Shown here: piece after piece, positions 25,202 to 34,876 of the stretch | Layout: every line of letters begins with the position of its first letter | Position numbering within the stretch: the first letter of the stretch is position 1 | From: Peptococcaceae bacterium CEB3 | GTDB lineage: Bacteria; Bacillota; Desulfitobacteriia; Desulfitobacteriales; Desulfitobacteriaceae | Direction: 5' to 3' | DNA: 64,000 bases | Assembly: GCA_001029295.1 (NCBI GenBank) | Contig: LDXJ01000056.1 | Coordinates: 62,001-126,000 of the forward strand | Position numbers and translations under genes: made by a program | The notes under the pieces: model-generated | Seen by the model: only the letters and a program-made list of their open reading frames with translations | The model's database searches: none | Told to the model about the DNA's origin: nothing

Positions 25202-25500
25202 TGTGCTCCCCCCTTTCTTGCGCTCTGTCAGGCGCATGTGGTCACCGAAGAGGCTACTGTGCTCCTCATCACGTCGCCAACGCCGTCCGGCGGTTCCAAA
25301 AAGCGTCAAACCCAGAACATTAAGTAGTGGGATCCAAATCCTGTTGCTACGGGCGTTATTAAGGGTGGCGCCGGGGCTGCCTGAGCCGCAGCTACTCTGT
25401 ATTGATCGCGGCTAATATGGTATAATTTGAACGCACTTGACAAAAGCCAAGCCGTAACCCGTAAAGACAGGACAATATTCGCCTCGTGAGGTGCAGCAAA

Positions 25501-26058
25501 GTGAATCCTATCACACTCTTTCTCGAGTCAAAAATTGCCGCCCTTGAGCAAGGAAGAAATAATGCCAGACAGACAGTTGAATTTCTTACCACCCTGCTCA
25601 ACCAACACCAGGATAAGGAGACCTTCTTTTTCTTCGTGGATGAAGTCTATGCCTCTCCCCCGGCGGACACCCGTGTCGTCAACGTATTTACCGACTGCTA
25701 TCAACTCTTTGTTCTTGAGAAGGATGGGGATCCCCGGCTCATCCGAATTCTGGTGTTCTTTAACGACAAAGTCTATGACAATTTTCTCATCCGTCTCGAT
25801 GATGAACGGAGATTATGCGAGTTGGAAGACATCGACATGGGGGAAATCAAAAACCATGGTATCGCTTCCGTCTGCCTTAAAAACCTGGAGACCGTCCTGC
25901 GCCAAACGCACAGTGCCGACCGGATCATCGCCGGCCTAGCCCCCCGTGATTATGAACGCCGACAACACTTATACTACTTTTATCACAGCAAGAACGGCTA
26001 CGAAATCAGGCGCCCCGTCAGCCAGACTTCCTGGGGACTGGTCGAAAAAAAACTCTAA
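25501..26058 (+). CDS. Hypothetical protein, unrecognised
   Basis: This 185-residue soluble protein is rich in Asp, Glu and aromatic residues (ETFFFFVDEVYASPPADTRV, LIRILVFFNDKVYDNFLIRL). It has no signal peptide or membrane helix. The C-terminal part (IIAGLAPRDYERRQHLYYFY) recalls the end of GNAT-like folds, but this is weak. GTG 25501 is taken as start because GAGGTG lies upstream; GTG 25486 is the alternative. An extended -10 (TATGGTATAAT, ending 25426) probably drives it. It is divergent from the hydroxylase operon and its stop overlaps that of the convergent acyl-CoA synthetase. Confidence 0.7.
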   Translation: MNPITLFLESKIAALEQGRNNARQTVEFLTTLLNQHQDKETFFFFVDEVYASPPADTRVVNVFTDCYQLFVLEKDGDPRLIRILVFFNDKVYDNFLIRLDDERRLCELEDIDMGEIKNHGIASVCLKNLETVLRQTHSADRIIAGLAPRDYERRQHLYYFYHSKNGYEIRRPVSQTSWGLVEKKL

Positions 26059-27698
26059 TCAACCTGTTCACCGGGTTGAGAAGCTGCCTTGAGTGAGCGT
26101 TTGAGGATTTTGCCGCTCATATTTTTAGGCAGTTCAGGCAGAATCTCAACTAGGCGCGGGACTTTGTAGGCCGCCATTCTTAGTTTGCAATAAGCGATGA
26201 CTTCTTCCCCGCTTGTTTGCTGTCCCGGCCGCAGAGAAATAAAAGCCTTCGGGATCTCTCCTTTGACAGGATCCGGCAACCCAACAACCGCCGCCTCTAA
26301 GACGGCAGGGTGACCGTAGAGGACTTCTTCCACCTCGCGCGGGTAGACGTTGTAGCCGCCGCAGATGAGCATGTCCTTCTTCCGATCCACAATGTAGTAG
26401 TAGCCATCCTCATCCCTACGTCCGAGATCCCCGGTGTGAAACCACCCGTCCGTAAAAGCTTCCTCTGTGGCCGCCGGCATTTTCCAATACCCCTTGAAAA
26501 CCCCAGGGCCCTTGACCAATATCTCTCCTACTTCCCCGACCGGCACTTCCCAGTTGCCTCCGTCCGCCACCTTCACTTCCCAATTTTCCGCCGCCGGCCC
26601 GATGGACCCGGCCTTGCCATGACCCAGCCGGCCATAGGTGCAAGTGGAACTAGTCTCGGTGGAACCGTAGCACTCACAGAATCCCACCTGAAACTCACGC
26701 TCAATCCGCTCGATGTACTCGGCCGGCATGGCTGCGCCTGCCGCCTGCGCAAAGCGCCAAGATCGCAGGTCATAGGCCTCCGGATTTTCCAAGTACGCTT
26801 GCAGCATGTAAATATACATGGTAGGGACACCGGCAAAATGCGTAACGCGAAAGCGGGAAATCAGTTCCAAAGTTTTATCCGGAAAAAACCTGGGCATCGT
26901 AATCACGGCCGCTCCTTTGTACATCGGACCCAATACCGTAAGGACGAAGAAGATATGGCAGAAAGGCGTGCCCGTCAAGAACCTGTCCTGATCATTGAGA
27001 TGAAGTGTATAACAAGCGTTGAGCTCCGCGTTCTCAGAAAAGTTGCGATGGGTTAGCATGGCGCCTTTTGGTTGCCCGGTCGTTCCGGAAGTATAGAGAA
27101 TGGTCACGACGTCATCAGGCGAACAATCGACCGCTGCTAAATCTGCTCCACCCCTATCAAGCAGGTCGGCAAAAGAAAGAACAGGGGAAGTCTTGGGGAA
27201 AGCCTGATCCGGCACATCCCGGAAAGTCTGGGAGTGAACATTTGGAAAAGACCGATGGGAAGCTCGGGAAGAAACCTCCACGGACGCATCGTGAGACACG
27301 TCTTGCACAGCCACTAAAATCAAGTGTTTTACGCTGGACAGCTCCTCCCACACACCCAAAACATTGGCCAAAGCTTCCCCGTCCAGGCAAACCAACGCCA
27401 TGGCTTCAGAATTGTTGATAATATAACTGATCTCCGCCCCTTTGTACATAATGTTGAAAGCCACCGCAATCGCGCCTATCTTAGCTATCGCGAAATAAAC
27501 CACCAGGTATTCCGGAGAATTGGGCAAGTAGATTCCCACCCGGTCCCCCTGCTTAACCCCAAGGCTCAGCAAGGCGTTGCCCATGCGGTTGACGAGGGTA
27601 TTGAACTCTTCCCAACTCCAGTGAACGTCTTCCGAGATGACTGCGCTGCTTTGAGGAATCCTGCGGGTATTCCTTTCCAGTATCCCTGCCAGATTCAA
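26055..27698 (-). CDS. AMP-forming acyl-CoA synthetase
   Basis: The enzyme activates a carboxylic acid to its CoA ester through an acyl-adenylate. About 547 residues from TTG 27698 (GGGGGGAAG upstream). The adenylation motif is VTILYTSGTTGQPKGAMLTH, A5 is CECYGSTETS, A8 is FHTGDLGRRDEDGYYYIVDR and the C-terminal Lys region is LPKNMSGKILKRSL. Between the N-lobe and the adenylation motif there is an unusual Ser/His/Phe-rich insert (about 27175-27300), built of imperfect repeats of the type SFPNVHSQTF and QAFPKTSP. The substrate cannot be fixed; fatty or aryl acids are possible. It follows the hydroxyacyl-CoA dehydrogenase gene. Confidence 0.9.
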   Translation of the reverse strand: MNLAGILERNTRRIPQSSAVISEDVHWSWEEFNTLVNRMGNALLSLGVKQGDRVGIYLPNSPEYLVVYFAIAKIGAIAVAFNIMYKGAEISYIINNSEAMALVCLDGEALANVLGVWEELSSVKHLILVAVQDVSHDASVEVSSRASHRSFPNVHSQTFRDVPDQAFPKTSPVLSFADLLDRGGADLAAVDCSPDDVVTILYTSGTTGQPKGAMLTHRNFSENAELNACYTLHLNDQDRFLTGTPFCHIFFVLTVLGPMYKGAAVITMPRFFPDKTLELISRFRVTHFAGVPTMYIYMLQAYLENPEAYDLRSWRFAQAAGAAMPAEYIERIEREFQVGFCECYGSTETSSTCTYGRLGHGKAGSIGPAAENWEVKVADGGNWEVPVGEVGEILVKGPGVFKGYWKMPAATEEAFTDGWFHTGDLGRRDEDGYYYIVDRKKDMLICGGYNVYPREVEEVLYGHPAVLEAAVVGLPDPVKGEIPKAFISLRPGQQTSGEEVIAYCKLRMAAYKVPRLVEILPELPKNMSGKILKRSLKAASQPGEQVD

Positions 27699-27895
27699 GT
27701 CACTTCCCCCCTTCAATGCCGGCATTATCCACATGTGCCCCCCAAGCCTGGGGGCAGTCGTTCTGCCCCCGACATTTGGGGAGAATATCAGAAAGCGTGG
27801 GCACCGCAAGCGGTTGTTCCGATTTTTGTTCTCCCCTAAATACCTAGGGTCCCACGGGCGCCAACTTGCAGCTTCTGACTGACTTTTTGCCCTAG

Positions 27896-28747
27896 CTAGC
27901 CCTGATAAAACCCGCCGCCGGTTTTTTTGCCCAGTTTGTTGGCCCTGACCATCTGTTTAATGATCTGGGGAGCGGCATACTGGTTATTGCGAAACTCATC
28001 GGCAAAATACTCCATGACGTGATAACTGATGTCTACGCCGGTAAAATCCATCAATTCAAAAGGACCCATGGGATAATTCAGGCCAAGCTTCACCGCCGTA
28101 TCGATGTCCTCCACCGAAGCCACCCCTTCCTGCAAGAGGCGAGCCGCTTCAATAAATTGAGGAATCATGATGCGGTTGACGACAAAACCCGGTGAATCTT
28201 TTTTGACTTCGATGGCCGTCTTGCCAAGGGCCTGGGCCAAATCCCGCGCCATAGCGATCGTCTCATCCGAGGTCTGCATGCCCCGGATCACCTCAACCAG
28301 ACGCATGATTTGAGCCGGGTTAAAAAAGTGCAAGCCGCAGACTTTATCCGGACGCTGCGTCACGGCTGCGATAGCCGTAATGGACATGGAAGAGGTATTC
28401 GTCGCCAAAATCACCTCCGGACGGCAAAGTCGATCCAGGGCCTGAAAAACCTCTTTTTTCAGGTCCATATTCTCCAGGACTGCTTCAATGACAAAGTCGG
28501 CCGCCGCAAGATCCTCAAGTTCGGTTGTTCCCCGCACCCGCGCCAGAGCGGTCTCATGCTCGGCGGCGCTCATTTTGCCCTTTTCCACCGACCGGGCCAT
28601 AAATTTGTCCATTGTCTTTAGCGACCTGTCCACATAGGTCCTCTCAATATCCCGGATGACCACATCATAGCCGGCCATAGCGGCCACATTGGCGATGCCG
28701 GTTCCCATGGCTCCCGCCCCGACAATTCCCACTGTACGAATACCCAT
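27896..28747 (-). CDS. hbd: 3-hydroxybutyryl-CoA dehydrogenase
   Basis: This enzyme oxidises (S)-3-hydroxyacyl-CoA to 3-oxoacyl-CoA with NAD, or the reverse. The 283-residue length equals the clostridial Hbd. The Rossmann motif is TVGIVGAGAMGTGIANVAAM. The catalytic His lies in VCGLHFFNPAQIM and Glu in the family position after MRLVEVI. The C-terminal domain has NYPMGPFELMDFTGVDISY. ATG 28747 has AGAGGAGG upstream. It could work with the acyl-CoA synthetase downstream or with the benzoyl-CoA pathway at the right end. Confidence 0.95.
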   Translation of the reverse strand: MGIRTVGIVGAGAMGTGIANVAAMAGYDVVIRDIERTYVDRSLKTMDKFMARSVEKGKMSAAEHETALARVRGTTELEDLAAADFVIEAVLENMDLKKEVFQALDRLCRPEVILATNTSSMSITAIAAVTQRPDKVCGLHFFNPAQIMRLVEVIRGMQTSDETIAMARDLAQALGKTAIEVKKDSPGFVVNRIMIPQFIEAARLLQEGVASVEDIDTAVKLGLNYPMGPFELMDFTGVDISYHVMEYFADEFRNNQYAAPQIIKQMVRANKLGKKTGGGFYQG

Positions 28748-28786
28748 AGCAAAGATCCTCCTCTTAATTTCTGATCCCGTGCATAT

Positions 28787-28824
28787 CGGCACTTTCCCGG
28801 CGCTCTCTAGCCGGGAAAGTGCCG
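28787..28824. repeat. Perfect inverted repeat before hbd
   Basis: CGGCACTTTCCCGG and CCGGGAAAGTGCCG are 14-bp arms around a 10-base loop. There is no T run on either strand, so it is not an intrinsic terminator. Just beyond (28825-28945) come further short direct repeats (CCTTTTGGCA twice, GGCTCCTT twice). Confidence 0.85.
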
Positions 28825-28944
28825 GGAAAACGCCTGCCGCCGGGAAAACCCTCGCCCCTTTTGGCACCGGTCACCTTTTGGCATCGGTCATCAGGACAAA
28901 CACTGTCCCTAACAGGGAGACGCTCCCTTGGCTGGGCTCCTTGG

Positions 28945-30366
28945 CTAGGCTCCTTTGCTCTGCCCCGCTTTCCCCAGCCGGACCGCTGTCTCCAACAGGT
29001 CCTGATCCGTCAGCCCGATGGAATTCAACGTCTTATGGTAAATATGAATGAGTTTCTGCAACAAATTGGTAGTGGCCTTCTCCTCACGCAGGCGCTTCAT
29101 CTCCTGGGTCACCCTCTCCACCAGTCCCGGCTCCAGAACGACTCCGGCCTCGTTCAACTCTTTTTCCATCCGGTGTAAAGCAAACTCAATAATCTGGCTC
29201 CCCGAGTGCTTGCCGTAAACGAAGCGTTGGGTCTGCCCCACCAGTTCGGAGGGAATAGCTTCGTAAATTCGCCGATCCACCAAGACTCCCGCGGTGTGAA
29301 TCCCGCTCTCGTGGGTGAAAACCTGAGGGCCGATAATCGGCGCATGGGCCTGAATAGGAATGCCGGAATAGCTTTCGACCAAACGGTAGAGGTCGTTAAG
29401 GAGGTGGTACTTAAAGCCGGGGATATCGATACCGTAGAGAATCTTGAGCGTCACCACCACTTCATGCAAGGGGGCATTCCCTGCCCGTTCGCCATAACCC
29501 GCTACTGTCGTGCAGAAAGCTTTGGCTCCGTTTTTGATCGCCGTAATAGTGTTATAACTACCTAAACCAAAATCGTTGTGAAAATGCACCAAAAGAGGCA
29601 CTTCCGGCACCGCTTGCACCAAGCGCGAGATATAATACTCCGTCGCCTCCGGCGAAAGGGTTCCCACCGTGTCGGGAAAAGACGGGCGTGTCCCGCCTGC
29701 CGTCATACCGCGGCGGTGGAGTTCCGCCACGTAGTCCACATCCGCCCGGGAGCCGTCTTCACCGCCGAACTCAATGGATTTGACACCCTTGGAGCGGGCG
29801 TAGCCGATCGCCTCTTCCATCATCCGGATATTGGCTTCCCTGTACCAGGCGACCGGCGTTGCCAACCAGTTTTCGTCAGAAATTCCCTCCCTATGCAGCA
29901 GGGTTTTGCCGATCTTATATTTGGTGTGCAAATCCGAAGCCGAAGTAAAGATAAAGAAAGTAACCTCGTCAGGCGAGATATTGATCCCCCGCAGAACGTC
30001 CAGGGTGGCGTCGATATCTTTGTGATTGCAGCGACACATCACCACTATTTCCAGATCCGGCCGCAACTCGCCCCTGCGTTTGGCCTCCATGATCAAACGC
30101 AGTGCTTTCTGTTCAGAGGCTGATACCCCGGGAAAACCCACATCGACAATGTGCACACCGATTTCACTGAGCATTTTGATGATTTCTACCTTTTGTTCCG
30201 GGGTATAAGCGACCCCCGGCATCTGTTCGCCGTCGCGCAGGGTGGAATCATAGATACGCAATTCCTTGGGATCAGGAAATTTAATTCCCCCCGTAAAATC
30301 CAGGGGACCGTGAAGCAGTTGTTCAATGGGTTCGTGCAGCAGTTGTTCATTGGGTTCGTGCAGCAT
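28945..30366 (-). CDS. 2-isopropylmalate/homocitrate synthase family protein
   Basis: The family condenses acetyl-CoA with a 2-oxoacid. The 473-residue protein has the HMGL-like barrel with the metal/substrate motif LRIYDSTLRDGEQMPGVAYT and the HxH motif in LLVHFHNDFGLGSYN. The Gly-rich GERAGNAPLHEV and the late HESGIHTAGV are also present. It lacks the long LeuA regulatory domain, so it may not be feedback-controlled by leucine. The extreme N-terminus is an 8-residue unit repeated nearly three times (LHEPNEQL, LHEPIEQL, LHGPLDF), encoded by 24-bp DNA repeats. GAGGAGGAAG precedes the ATG. The 2-oxoacid substrate is open. Confidence 0.88.
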   Translation of the reverse strand: MLHEPNEQLLHEPIEQLLHGPLDFTGGIKFPDPKELRIYDSTLRDGEQMPGVAYTPEQKVEIIKMLSEIGVHIVDVGFPGVSASEQKALRLIMEAKRRGELRPDLEIVVMCRCNHKDIDATLDVLRGINISPDEVTFFIFTSASDLHTKYKIGKTLLHREGISDENWLATPVAWYREANIRMMEEAIGYARSKGVKSIEFGGEDGSRADVDYVAELHRRGMTAGGTRPSFPDTVGTLSPEATEYYISRLVQAVPEVPLLVHFHNDFGLGSYNTITAIKNGAKAFCTTVAGYGERAGNAPLHEVVVTLKILYGIDIPGFKYHLLNDLYRLVESYSGIPIQAHAPIIGPQVFTHESGIHTAGVLVDRRIYEAIPSELVGQTQRFVYGKHSGSQIIEFALHRMEKELNEAGVVLEPGLVERVTQEMKRLREEKATTNLLQKLIHIYHKTLNSIGLTDQDLLETAVRLGKAGQSKGA

Positions 30367-30615
30367 AATCTCTTCCTCCTCATATTGAGCTAAGCAGTAA
30401 ACTCCTCATATTGAGCCAGCTCCTTGTATCGGGTCAATCGCTTAGCTCCTCACATCGGGCTGATCACTTAACTCCTCTTCCCCTTGCTGCCACCTTTGAG
30501 AACACCAACTACCGTCCTGCATCCCTTGGTATCTCTCACCACTTCATCCCTGGTATCTCTCTCTCCCTGCCTAACCATGATTCTCGCCCATTGGCGCGAT
30601 TGAGTGGGCGTTCAA

Positions 30616-31686
30616 TTAACCTAAAGCTACCCGCACCAACTCTCCCACCTGACTGGTGGAAAGCCCCGAATCCGCCCCCAAGGATGGAACTTTGCCGGAG
30701 GTAAGGGTGAATTGCAAAGCTCTTTCGATCCGAGCAGCCGAATCGCGTTCACCGACATAATCCAGGAGCATCCCGATGGCCGCAATAGCTGCCATGGGAT
30801 TCACCACACCTTGGCCCGCATATTTGGGTGCCGAACCGTGGATGGGCTCGAACATGGAGATTTGTCCGGGGTGAATGTTTCCCGAAGCCGCCACGCCCAA
30901 CCCTCCTTGAATCATGGCCCCAATATCCGTGATGATGTCCCCGAAGAGGTTGCTGGTGACGACGACATCGAACCATTCCGGATTCTTCACCATCCACATG
31001 CAGGCCGCGTCAATATAGGCGTGTTCCTTCTCAATATCCGGGTACTCCTCCCCGACTTCGGCAAAGGTGCGCGTCCAGAGATCCATGGGCCGGATGGCAT
31101 TGGCCTTATCGACCATGGTTACTTTTTTCTTCCGGTTGCGCTGCCTCGCTAAATCAAATGCGTAACGAATGGCTCTTTCCGCTCCTTTGCGGGTAAAGAC
31201 CATCTCCGCGATGGCCACCTCGTCCACTGTCCCTTTTTTGAAAATCCCGCCGATGCCGGTATAGGCATCCTCCGTGTTTTCGCGCACCACCACCAGGTCC
31301 ACATCAGCCGGCGTTTTTCCTTTGAGCGGGCAGAACTGCTCCGCATAGAGCTTGATGGGGCGCAGGTTGATATACAAATCAAGCCCGAAACGCAAACCCA
31401 TGATTACCGGTTTCTCGATAAAACCCGGCTCCAGGCGCGGATCCCCCAAAGCACCCAGATAGATGGCATCCAAAGTCCTGTATTCCTCCAGAACGGATTC
31501 CGGCATGGTTTCCCCCGTATCCAGATAATGCTGGGCCGAGTAGGGATAGTGGGTCAATTCATAAGTGAATCCATCCTTACGGGAGACATCTTCCAAGACT
31601 TTCAGGCCCTCTGCGACAACCTCGGGGCCCACTCCGTCCCCGGGGATGACCCCTATTTTATAGTTCTTCGCCTGCCTACCGATCAT
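30616..31686 (-). CDS. Isopropylmalate/isocitrate dehydrogenase family protein
   Basis: The family oxidatively decarboxylates a 3-substituted malate with NAD. The 356-residue protein has the N-terminal IGVIPGDGVGPEVVAEG, the substrate loop LRFGLDLYINLRPIKLY, the catalytic Tyr region VVRENTEDAYTGIGG, Lys in MVDKANAIR and the metal-binding NLFGDIITDIGAMIQGG. The loop LYINLRPIKL is of the archaeal LeuB/tartrate-dehydrogenase type, so the substrate may differ from 3-isopropylmalate. Its start overlaps the end of the leuD-like gene by 11 nt. A 249-nt gap full of degenerate short repeats (30367-30615) separates it from the synthase gene. Confidence 0.9.
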   Translation of the reverse strand: MIGRQAKNYKIGVIPGDGVGPEVVAEGLKVLEDVSRKDGFTYELTHYPYSAQHYLDTGETMPESVLEEYRTLDAIYLGALGDPRLEPGFIEKPVIMGLRFGLDLYINLRPIKLYAEQFCPLKGKTPADVDLVVVRENTEDAYTGIGGIFKKGTVDEVAIAEMVFTRKGAERAIRYAFDLARQRNRKKKVTMVDKANAIRPMDLWTRTFAEVGEEYPDIEKEHAYIDAACMWMVKNPEWFDVVVTSNLFGDIITDIGAMIQGGLGVAASGNIHPGQISMFEPIHGSAPKYAGQGVVNPMAAIAAIGMLLDYVGERDSAARIERALQFTLTSGKVPSLGADSGLSTSQVGELVRVALG

Positions 31687-32182
31687 TTTCCAGCCCCCTC
31701 AAACGTTCCCCGGCATATTGGAGCAAGCCGCCGGCCCCGATGATCTTTTGCATAAATTGCGGAAAAGCCACCGCTTGTAAGGATGTTCCGTCACTCAGAT
31801 TTACAACCGTTCCCTTGTCCGGATCGATCCTGATACCCTGCCCCTGCTCAAAATAGCGGGCCGCGTCCGGAAGCTCGAAAATAGGCAACCCGATATTGAT
31901 AGCATTACGGTAAAAAATGCGGGCAAAGAATGGGGCCACAACTGCCGCCACTCCGGCGGCTTTCAAGCAAAGCGGAGCCACCTCGCGCGAAGAACCACAA
32001 CCAAAATTGGCATCCGCTACGACTACGTCCCCCGGAACGAAGCGGCCGGCAAAGGTTGGATCAAAGTCTTCAAAGACATGTTTGGCCAGTTCATCGGGGT
32101 CTGAAATGTTGCAGTAGCGTCCGGCTATGATCAGATCGGTGTCAATGTCACGGCCGAACTTCCACACGTTTCCTTCAATCAT
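31676..32182 (-). CDS. leuD: 3-isopropylmalate dehydratase small subunit family
   Basis: The small (swivel) subunit works with the LeuC-like large subunit to isomerise 2- and 3-substituted malates. The 168-residue length matches the short LeuD2/archaeal type. Motifs are WKFGRDIDTDLIIAGRYCN and the substrate loop FGCGSSREVAPLCLKAAGVA, and it closes with FMQKIIGAGGLLQY. ATG 32182 is chosen because GAAGGGGGAAAG lies before it. Confidence 0.92.
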   Translation of the reverse strand: MIEGNVWKFGRDIDTDLIIAGRYCNISDPDELAKHVFEDFDPTFAGRFVPGDVVVADANFGCGSSREVAPLCLKAAGVAAVVAPFFARIFYRNAINIGLPIFELPDAARYFEQGQGIRIDPDKGTVVNLSDGTSLQAVAFPQFMQKIIGAGGLLQYAGERLRGLENDR

Positions 32183-32247
32183 GCTCTTTCCCCCTTCAAG
32201 GCGCGTTCCTACGTTCCTGTCAAGATTCCCTGGGGTCCGCCTTCCTG

Positions 32248-33507
32248 TCAAAGTTCCTCCGGTCCGCTGATTTGGCCTGAGAGTGCCGACGCAGCGGCCA
32301 CCGCAGGGCCTGCCAAGTAAACCTCGCTTTGCACGTGCCCCATGCGGCCCACAAAGTTGCGGTTAGTCGTGGAGACACACCGCTCACCTTCGGCCAAGAT
32401 CCCCATGTGCCCGCCCAGGCAGGGGCCGCAAGTAGGGGTTGAAACCACGCAATCCGCTTGAATAAAGGTTTCCAGCAACCCTTCTTGCAAAGCTCGCAGA
32501 TAGACCTTCTGTGTCCCGGGAATCACAATACAACGGACACGAGGGTGAACCTTTTTGCCCTTCAGGAGCGCCGCCGCCACCCGCAAATCCTCAATCCGGC
32601 CATTCGTACAGGAACCGATGACCACCTGGTCAATCGAAAGATCACCAGCCTCGGCAACCGGTTTACTATTGGAAGGCAGGTGTGGAAAAGCCACCTGGGG
32701 TTCGATATCCGCCATGTCGAAGACAACCGTTTGGGCATACTCTGCCTCCGGGTCGCTTTCATAAACGGTGTAGGACAGGTCAGTCGCGTCGCGCACATAA
32801 CTTTCCGTCTTGGCGTCGACAGCAAAAATTCCGTTCTTCGCCCCCGCTTCTATGGCCATGTTAGCCATCGTCAGCCTTTCTGCCACACTGAGGTCCGCAA
32901 TGCCTTCACCCGTAAACTCCAGCGCACTGTAAGTAGCCCCGTCCACCCCCAGACGCGCCACCGCGTAAAGAATCAGGTCTTTGCCCGACACCCAGGGCCG
33001 CTTTTTCCCCCGAAATTCCAAACGGATCGTGGGAGGCACTTTGAGCCACACTTCGCCCAAAGCCCAAGCTACGGCCACATCCGTGGACCCGACCCCGGTC
33101 GCAAAAGCTCCTACCCCGCCGTAGGTACAGGTGTGGGAATCTCCTCCGATGACCAGCATGCCCGGCCGGACTAACCCCTGCTCCGGCAGCAGCACGTGCT
33201 CTATACCCGTCCGGCCTACTTCGAAATACAAGGTCTGCTGCGCGAGGGCGAATTCACGCACCTTCTTGGCCACTTGAGCCGACTGAATATCTTTGTTCGG
33301 CGTAAAATGATCGGGCACAATGACTACTTTCCGGGGATCGAATACTTTCTCGGCGCCTCGGATTTTGCCAAATTCCTCAATTGCCACGACCGCCGAGAGT
33401 TCGTTGGCTAAAACCAAATCCACTTTGGCATTGATAATTTGACCCGGATGCACCCCAGACAACCCGGCATGGGCTGCCAAGATCTTCTCTGTCATCGTCA
33501 TAGCCAT
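32248..33507 (-). CDS. leuC: 3-isopropylmalate dehydratase large subunit family
   Basis: This aconitase-type subunit holds a [4Fe-4S] cluster. The 419-residue length fits the LeuC2/HacA type of anaerobes and archaea. Cluster Cys are seen in VIGSCTNGRIEDLRVAA and in STPTCGPCLGGHMG. Other conserved parts are MLVIGGDSHTCTYGGVGAFA and TNRNFVGRMGH. A strong AACGGGAGGTG precedes the ATG. It comes directly after paaK (19 nt) and is followed by the leuD, leuB and leuA-like genes, so the four can run a complete 2-oxoacid elongation. Confidence 0.93.
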   Translation of the reverse strand: MAMTMTEKILAAHAGLSGVHPGQIINAKVDLVLANELSAVVAIEEFGKIRGAEKVFDPRKVVIVPDHFTPNKDIQSAQVAKKVREFALAQQTLYFEVGRTGIEHVLLPEQGLVRPGMLVIGGDSHTCTYGGVGAFATGVGSTDVAVAWALGEVWLKVPPTIRLEFRGKKRPWVSGKDLILYAVARLGVDGATYSALEFTGEGIADLSVAERLTMANMAIEAGAKNGIFAVDAKTESYVRDATDLSYTVYESDPEAEYAQTVVFDMADIEPQVAFPHLPSNSKPVAEAGDLSIDQVVIGSCTNGRIEDLRVAAALLKGKKVHPRVRCIVIPGTQKVYLRALQEGLLETFIQADCVVSTPTCGPCLGGHMGILAEGERCVSTTNRNFVGRMGHVQSEVYLAGPAVAAASALSGQISGPEEL

Positions 33508-33526
33508 TGTTATTTCACCTCCCGTT

Positions 33527-34876
33527 TCAATGATTTAAGTCCCGCATGTCAACCACACGCTTGGCTTTGCCTTCACTGCGCTGCAGAGTTTTCGGCTTCA
33601 CGACCTTGCTGCGGGCGTTGATGCCCAAAGCTTGATAGAGTTCGCGCCCCAACCGTTCCTGAACCTCCGACAAGGCGGCTTCTTCCTGCTTCAACAATTC
33701 CTCTGTACACTCTACCAGCACCTCAAAGTCATCCATGTGCGAGCTTCCCCGATCCACCACAATGACATATTGCGGTTCCAAACCGGGAATGGAAAGAATA
33801 ACGCTTTCGATTTGGGAAGGAAAAACGTTGACACCCCGGATGATCAGCATGTCGTCCGTCCGCCCTGTGACCCTTTGCATGCGCGCCGTGGTGCGGCCGC
33901 AAGCGCAGGGTTGCTGTAAGATAATTGTGCGATCGCGGGTGCGAAAGCGCAGAATCGGAAAAGCTTCTTTGGTCAAAGAGGTCAGAACCATTTCTCCCGG
34001 CTGACCGGGTGGGAGAACCTCTCCCGTATCCGGGTCAATCGTTTCTACCAAGAAGTGATCTTCGTTGATGTGCAAGCCATTGTGATAGGGACATTCGGAA
34101 GAGACGCCCGGACCGATGAGTTCGGTCAAACCATAGGTATCAAAGGCCTCGATATTTAATTTTTCCTCAATCTCCTCTTTCATCTCCAAAGTCCAAGGCT
34201 CAGCGCCAAAGAAACCGACGCGCAAGTTGAGATCCCGGGCCGGATCCAGGCCCATTTGCACGGCCTGTTCCGCTAAAACCAGGCAATAGGAAGGTGTGGA
34301 CGTAAGAACCGTCGCTCCGAAATCCCGCCAGAGCATGACCTGCCTCTTGGTCATTCCGCTCGAAACCGGGACGATCGTGGCCCCAACCCGCTCCGTACCG
34401 TCGTGGAAACCCATTCCCCCTGTGAAAAGTCCGTAACCGTAAGCATTATGCACAATATCCTCGTCCGTCACCCCGCCTGAAGTCAAAACTCTGGCTATCA
34501 GTTCTGCCCAGGTATCCAGATCGTTGGCCGTATATCCGGCTACCACCGGTTTTCCCGTAGTTCCACTCGACGCATGGAGACGAACGATCTTTTTCATGGG
34601 TTCCGCAAACATTCGGTAGGGGTAATTTTCACGCAAATCATGCTTTGTGGTAAATGGGAGTTTGCTTACATCTTGAAGAGTCCTGATGTCTTGCGGGCGC
34701 ACCCCCAAGGCGTCCATTTTTTCCTTGTAAAAAGGCACCCGTTCATAGCAACGTTCGACCGTCTCCTGCAGTCGTTTCAACTGCAGTCTTGCCAACTCCG
34801 GCCGGGGCATCGTTTCGTGCTCCCGGTCCCAAATCAGACATTTTTTCTCTTGCGCCGCGCTTTTAGTGGCTTCCAT
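33527..34876 (-). CDS. paaK: Phenylacetate-CoA ligase
   Basis: The enzyme converts phenylacetate (or a related aryl acetate) plus CoA and ATP to the thioester. The 449-residue protein has the short PaaK layout: N-terminal RLQETVERCYERVPFYKEK, the adenylation motif VRLHASSGTTGKPVVAGYTA, YGLTELIGPGVSSEC and the C-terminal GRTDDMLIIRGVNVFPSQIE. A zinc-site-like CACGRTTARM is present. GAGGGGG precedes the ATG. Lying just downstream of iorAB, it suits activation of arylacetates made from aromatic amino acids. A 166-nt gap upstream shows nothing. Confidence 0.95.
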   Translation of the reverse strand: MEATKSAAQEKKCLIWDREHETMPRPELARLQLKRLQETVERCYERVPFYKEKMDALGVRPQDIRTLQDVSKLPFTTKHDLRENYPYRMFAEPMKKIVRLHASSGTTGKPVVAGYTANDLDTWAELIARVLTSGGVTDEDIVHNAYGYGLFTGGMGFHDGTERVGATIVPVSSGMTKRQVMLWRDFGATVLTSTPSYCLVLAEQAVQMGLDPARDLNLRVGFFGAEPWTLEMKEEIEEKLNIEAFDTYGLTELIGPGVSSECPYHNGLHINEDHFLVETIDPDTGEVLPPGQPGEMVLTSLTKEAFPILRFRTRDRTIILQQPCACGRTTARMQRVTGRTDDMLIIRGVNVFPSQIESVILSIPGLEPQYVIVVDRGSSHMDDFEVLVECTEELLKQEEAALSEVQERLGRELYQALGINARSKVVKPKTLQRSEGKAKRVVDMRDLNH

